This document shows positions 40,592 through 42,723 of a DNA stretch of 42,723 nucleotides, piece by piece. The DNA is from a gamma proteobacterium symbiont of Ctena orbiculata (GTDB taxonomy: Bacteria; Pseudomonadota; Gammaproteobacteria; Chromatiales; Chromatiaceae), in assembly GCA_003094555.1 (NCBI GenBank), contig NATW01000133.1, positions 1 through 42,723 of the forward strand, in the 5' to 3' direction. The notes beneath the pieces are model-generated. The model was not told where the DNA came from. It did not search any database and was given only the letters and a program-made list of their open reading frames with translations. Positions within the stretch are counted from its first letter, which is position 1. The number at the start of each line of letters is the position of its first letter. Both the position numbers and the translations under genes were made by a program.

Positions 40592-42723
40592 ATGGGAATA
40601 AGACAGCTAGGGTTTAGCCTCATCTGCTCAGTGCTGATACTGAGCGCTTTGCTTCGTGCTGCCCTGGCAGCCGATACTGGCGTAACTGAATGGGCGGCAG
40701 AGAAACCCCGGCCAAAGATCGGCCTGGTCCTGAGTGGTGGCGGGGCGCGTGGCGCCGCGCATGTGGGTGTTCTCAAGGTGCTCGAAGAGTTGCGGATACC
40801 GATCGATTACATCGCTGGCACAAGCATGGGGGCGATCGTTGGAGGCCTGTATGCATCAGGTATGACCGCTGAAGCATTGGAACGGGTTGTTGGCCTGGCC
40901 GACTGGGGGAGGCTGCTTAGCGATCGACCCCCACGCTCCCAGCGATCTTTTCGCCGCAAGAGCGACGATGTAGGCTTTCTGGTCGATTTCGATGTGGGTT
41001 TAGACGAGTCTGGCTTGATCTTTCCCGGAGGGCTTGTGCAAGGACAAAACCTCGAAATGGAGATGAAACGCCTGACGCTCCCGGTGATAAAAATTGAAGA
41101 TTTCGACAAATTACCAATCCCGTTTCGTGCCATAGCCACAGACATAGTCAGTGGTGAGGAGGTGGTCCTAGGTTCTGGTGACCTGGCAACGGCAATGCGT
41201 GCCAGTATGTCGGCGCCGGGTATATTCAAACCGGTTAGAAGCCAGGGTCGACTATTGGTGGATGGTGGCATAGTCAACAATGTACCGATCGATGTGGTAC
41301 GTGAAATGGGAGCCGATATTCTGATCATCGTCGATGTGGGCTTCCCGCTGCTGGCGGAAACGCAACTCAATTCCGCCCTGGGTATCACAAAACAGATGTT
41401 GACGATTCTTATCAATGCCCGGGCGAAGGATCAAATCGCCCTGTTAACAACGGATGATCTCCTGATCTCCCCCGAGCTTGGTGATTTGGGATCGGAGGAG
41501 TTTCAGCGGATGAAGGAGGCGCAACAACTGGGCAAGGAGAAGGCAATGGAGTTGGCGCAAACCCTGGCGCAGCATTCTATCTCGAAGCAATCGTATTTGG
41601 CTTACAGAAGAGGTATCCAGGGTGTGCGGCAAGGTCTGCCACGGGTCGACAACGTCATTGTTGAAAATGAATCAAAACTCTCCCCCAAGGTTATCGCTGA
41701 GCGTTTGGCTGAGCAACAAGATGGTGCCCTGAATGTGGATCAGCTGGAATCGGATATTGCCGATATCTACGGCCTGGATACCTTCGAGACGGTCACCTAT
41801 GACATTACGGATGAAGGCGGAGAAACCAACCTGGCCGTACGTGCCAGGGAAAAGAGTTGGGGGCCTAACTACCTGCGATTCGGCATCAACTTGGAAGACG
41901 ATTTCGAAGGTGAGAGCAACTACAATTTTGCCGCACGATTCACGCGTACGGAAATCAACGAGAAGGGCGGGGAGTTTCGTGCAGAGCTCCAGATAGGAGA
42001 ATCGCCGCGCCTGTATGCAGAGCTCTATCAGCCACTTGACTACGCATCACGCTGGTTCATAAATCCTTATTTCGTCTATCAGAGAGAGAACTCTACCCTG
42101 TTCCAAGATGGATTGCGGATCGCCCAATTTCTATCAACTTCAACCACCTTCTCATTTGACGGAGGTCGCCAACTCGGTAATTGGGGAGAGATCCGGATCG
42201 GGTTAAGTCGCTCCCGCGTCGATGATGCATTGCGGGTGGGTCAGCCCGCTTTGCAAAATGGATCGACTGATATATATGGCGTATCCACGGGCTTTTCATA
42301 TGACACCATCGATAGAGTGGCGATACCCAGGTCGGGTTTGAACCTTTCCCTCGGCTGGTCGAGCATTCGTCAGAACTTCGGTTCGGATATCGCCTTTGAG
42401 GTTGCGGGACTGTTTTTTTTAAAACCCCAGACCTGGGGTGATCACACGCTTCTGCACTGGTGGGATATTAGCGGCACCACAAGAGATGAAACAGCTGGGG
42501 TGAAACCACTATCTCTTGGCGGCCTGTTTAACTTGTCGGGATATGCAGCGGGCGAGCTGGTGGGGAAACATTCCGCAATAGGACGCCTGCTCTATTATCA
42601 TCGGCTTGGAAAGCAGGCCATGCCTGTTTTCAGTACACCGGTCTATCTGGGAGGTTCCATTGAGGCAGGTAACGTATGGCAATCCAGGGATGAAATCTCT
42701 GCCGATAATACCCTGCTTGCCGG
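40592..42723 (+). CDS. Patatin-like phospholipase with outer-membrane barrel (PlpD-like, type Vd); 3' end cut
   Basis: I translated this frame from ATG 40592; it is open to the window end, about 710 residues. A signal peptide (about 1-27, LILSALLRAALAADTG) is followed by a patatin domain: oxyanion motif GGGARG at 49-54, nucleophile S78 in GTSMG, and D224 in VDGGIVNN. Then come a POTRA-like region (about 325-400; VIVENESKLSPKVIAERL, DTFETVTYDITDEG) and a 16-strand-type surface-antigen barrel with RFGINLEDDFEGES and FSYDTIDRVAIPRSG. This is the plan of P. aeruginosa PlpD (728 residues), which exports a lipase domain across the outer membrane, so only about 20 residues are likely missing. An in-frame ATG at 40565 is a weaker start. 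Confidence 0.9.
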   Translation, partial: MGIRQLGFSLICSVLILSALLRAALAADTGVTEWAAEKPRPKIGLVLSGGGARGAAHVGVLKVLEELRIPIDYIAGTSMGAIVGGLYASGMTAEALERVVGLADWGRLLSDRPPRSQRSFRRKSDDVGFLVDFDVGLDESGLIFPGGLVQGQNLEMEMKRLTLPVIKIEDFDKLPIPFRAIATDIVSGEEVVLGSGDLATAMRASMSAPGIFKPVRSQGRLLVDGGIVNNVPIDVVREMGADILIIVDVGFPLLAETQLNSALGITKQMLTILINARAKDQIALLTTDDLLISPELGDLGSEEFQRMKEAQQLGKEKAMELAQTLAQHSISKQSYLAYRRGIQGVRQGLPRVDNVIVENESKLSPKVIAERLAEQQDGALNVDQLESDIADIYGLDTFETVTYDITDEGGETNLAVRAREKSWGPNYLRFGINLEDDFEGESNYNFAARFTRTEINEKGGEFRAELQIGESPRLYAELYQPLDYASRWFINPYFVYQRENSTLFQDGLRIAQFLSTSTTFSFDGGRQLGNWGEIRIGLSRSRVDDALRVGQPALQNGSTDIYGVSTGFSYDTIDRVAIPRSGLNLSLGWSSIRQNFGSDIAFEVAGLFFLKPQTWGDHTLLHWWDISGTTRDETAGVKPLSLGGLFNLSGYAAGELVGKHSAIGRLLYYHRLGKQAMPVFSTPVYLGGSIEAGNVWQSRDEISADNTLLA

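Overview
The window looks like chromosomal DNA of a free-living or symbiotic sulfur-oxidising gammaproteobacterium. This is inferred from a DsrL-like iron-sulfur flavoprotein, abundant cyclic-di-GMP and two-component multidomain sensors, a di-haem cytochrome c peroxidase and moderately high GC. I see no rRNA, tRNA, CRISPR array or insertion sequence.

Layout. (1) 1-11731, minus strand: a signalling block. A 2943-residue protein (Ser/Thr kinase fold, AAA ATPase, TPR-like region, GAF/PAS array, GGDEF, EAL) starts a run that continues into a bacteriohemerythrin (overlapping genes) and a REC-PAS-GAF protein; a partial Cache-domain sensor lies beyond. (2) 12371-14302, plus: a lone DsrL-like NAD(P)H oxidoreductase. 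(3) 14347-21258, minus: a 2303-residue paralogue of the first giant that ends in histidine kinase and receiver domains, with a strongly AT-rich middle. (4) 21783-31208: a sigma-54 activator, divergent from an ABC importer, CobW GTPase, WD40 protein, cyanase (CynS) and CbiM-like membrane protein. A sigma-54 promoter with two palindromic sites upstream lies between them, so this reads as a sigma-54-controlled cyanate (or related nitrogen compound) uptake and breakdown operon with metal-handling partners. (5) 31391-32555: a Xre/RES toxin-antitoxin pair with its own promoter and operator. (6) 32711-33976, minus: two DUF4398 lipoproteins, one with an OmpA domain. (7) 34313-39230: a peroxide/iron block. 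Rubrerythrin, an HdrD/GlpC-like Fe-S protein, an encapsulated-ferritin-family protein and a DUF3501 protein run on the minus strand; an Irr-like Fur-family regulator and a cytochrome c peroxidase run on the plus strand. Nearly identical 17-bp palindromes stand in front of rubrerythrin and of the peroxidase, suggesting one regulon. (8) 39386-42723: glucokinase, then a patatin-type phospholipase fused to an outer-membrane barrel (PlpD-like), cut by the window end.

The most notable items are the two giant kinase-ATPase hybrids, both with substituted kinase catalytic residues; the sigma-54/CobW/WD40/cyanase/CbiM cluster; and the two-box peroxide regulon that includes an encapsulin-less EncFtn-family protein.
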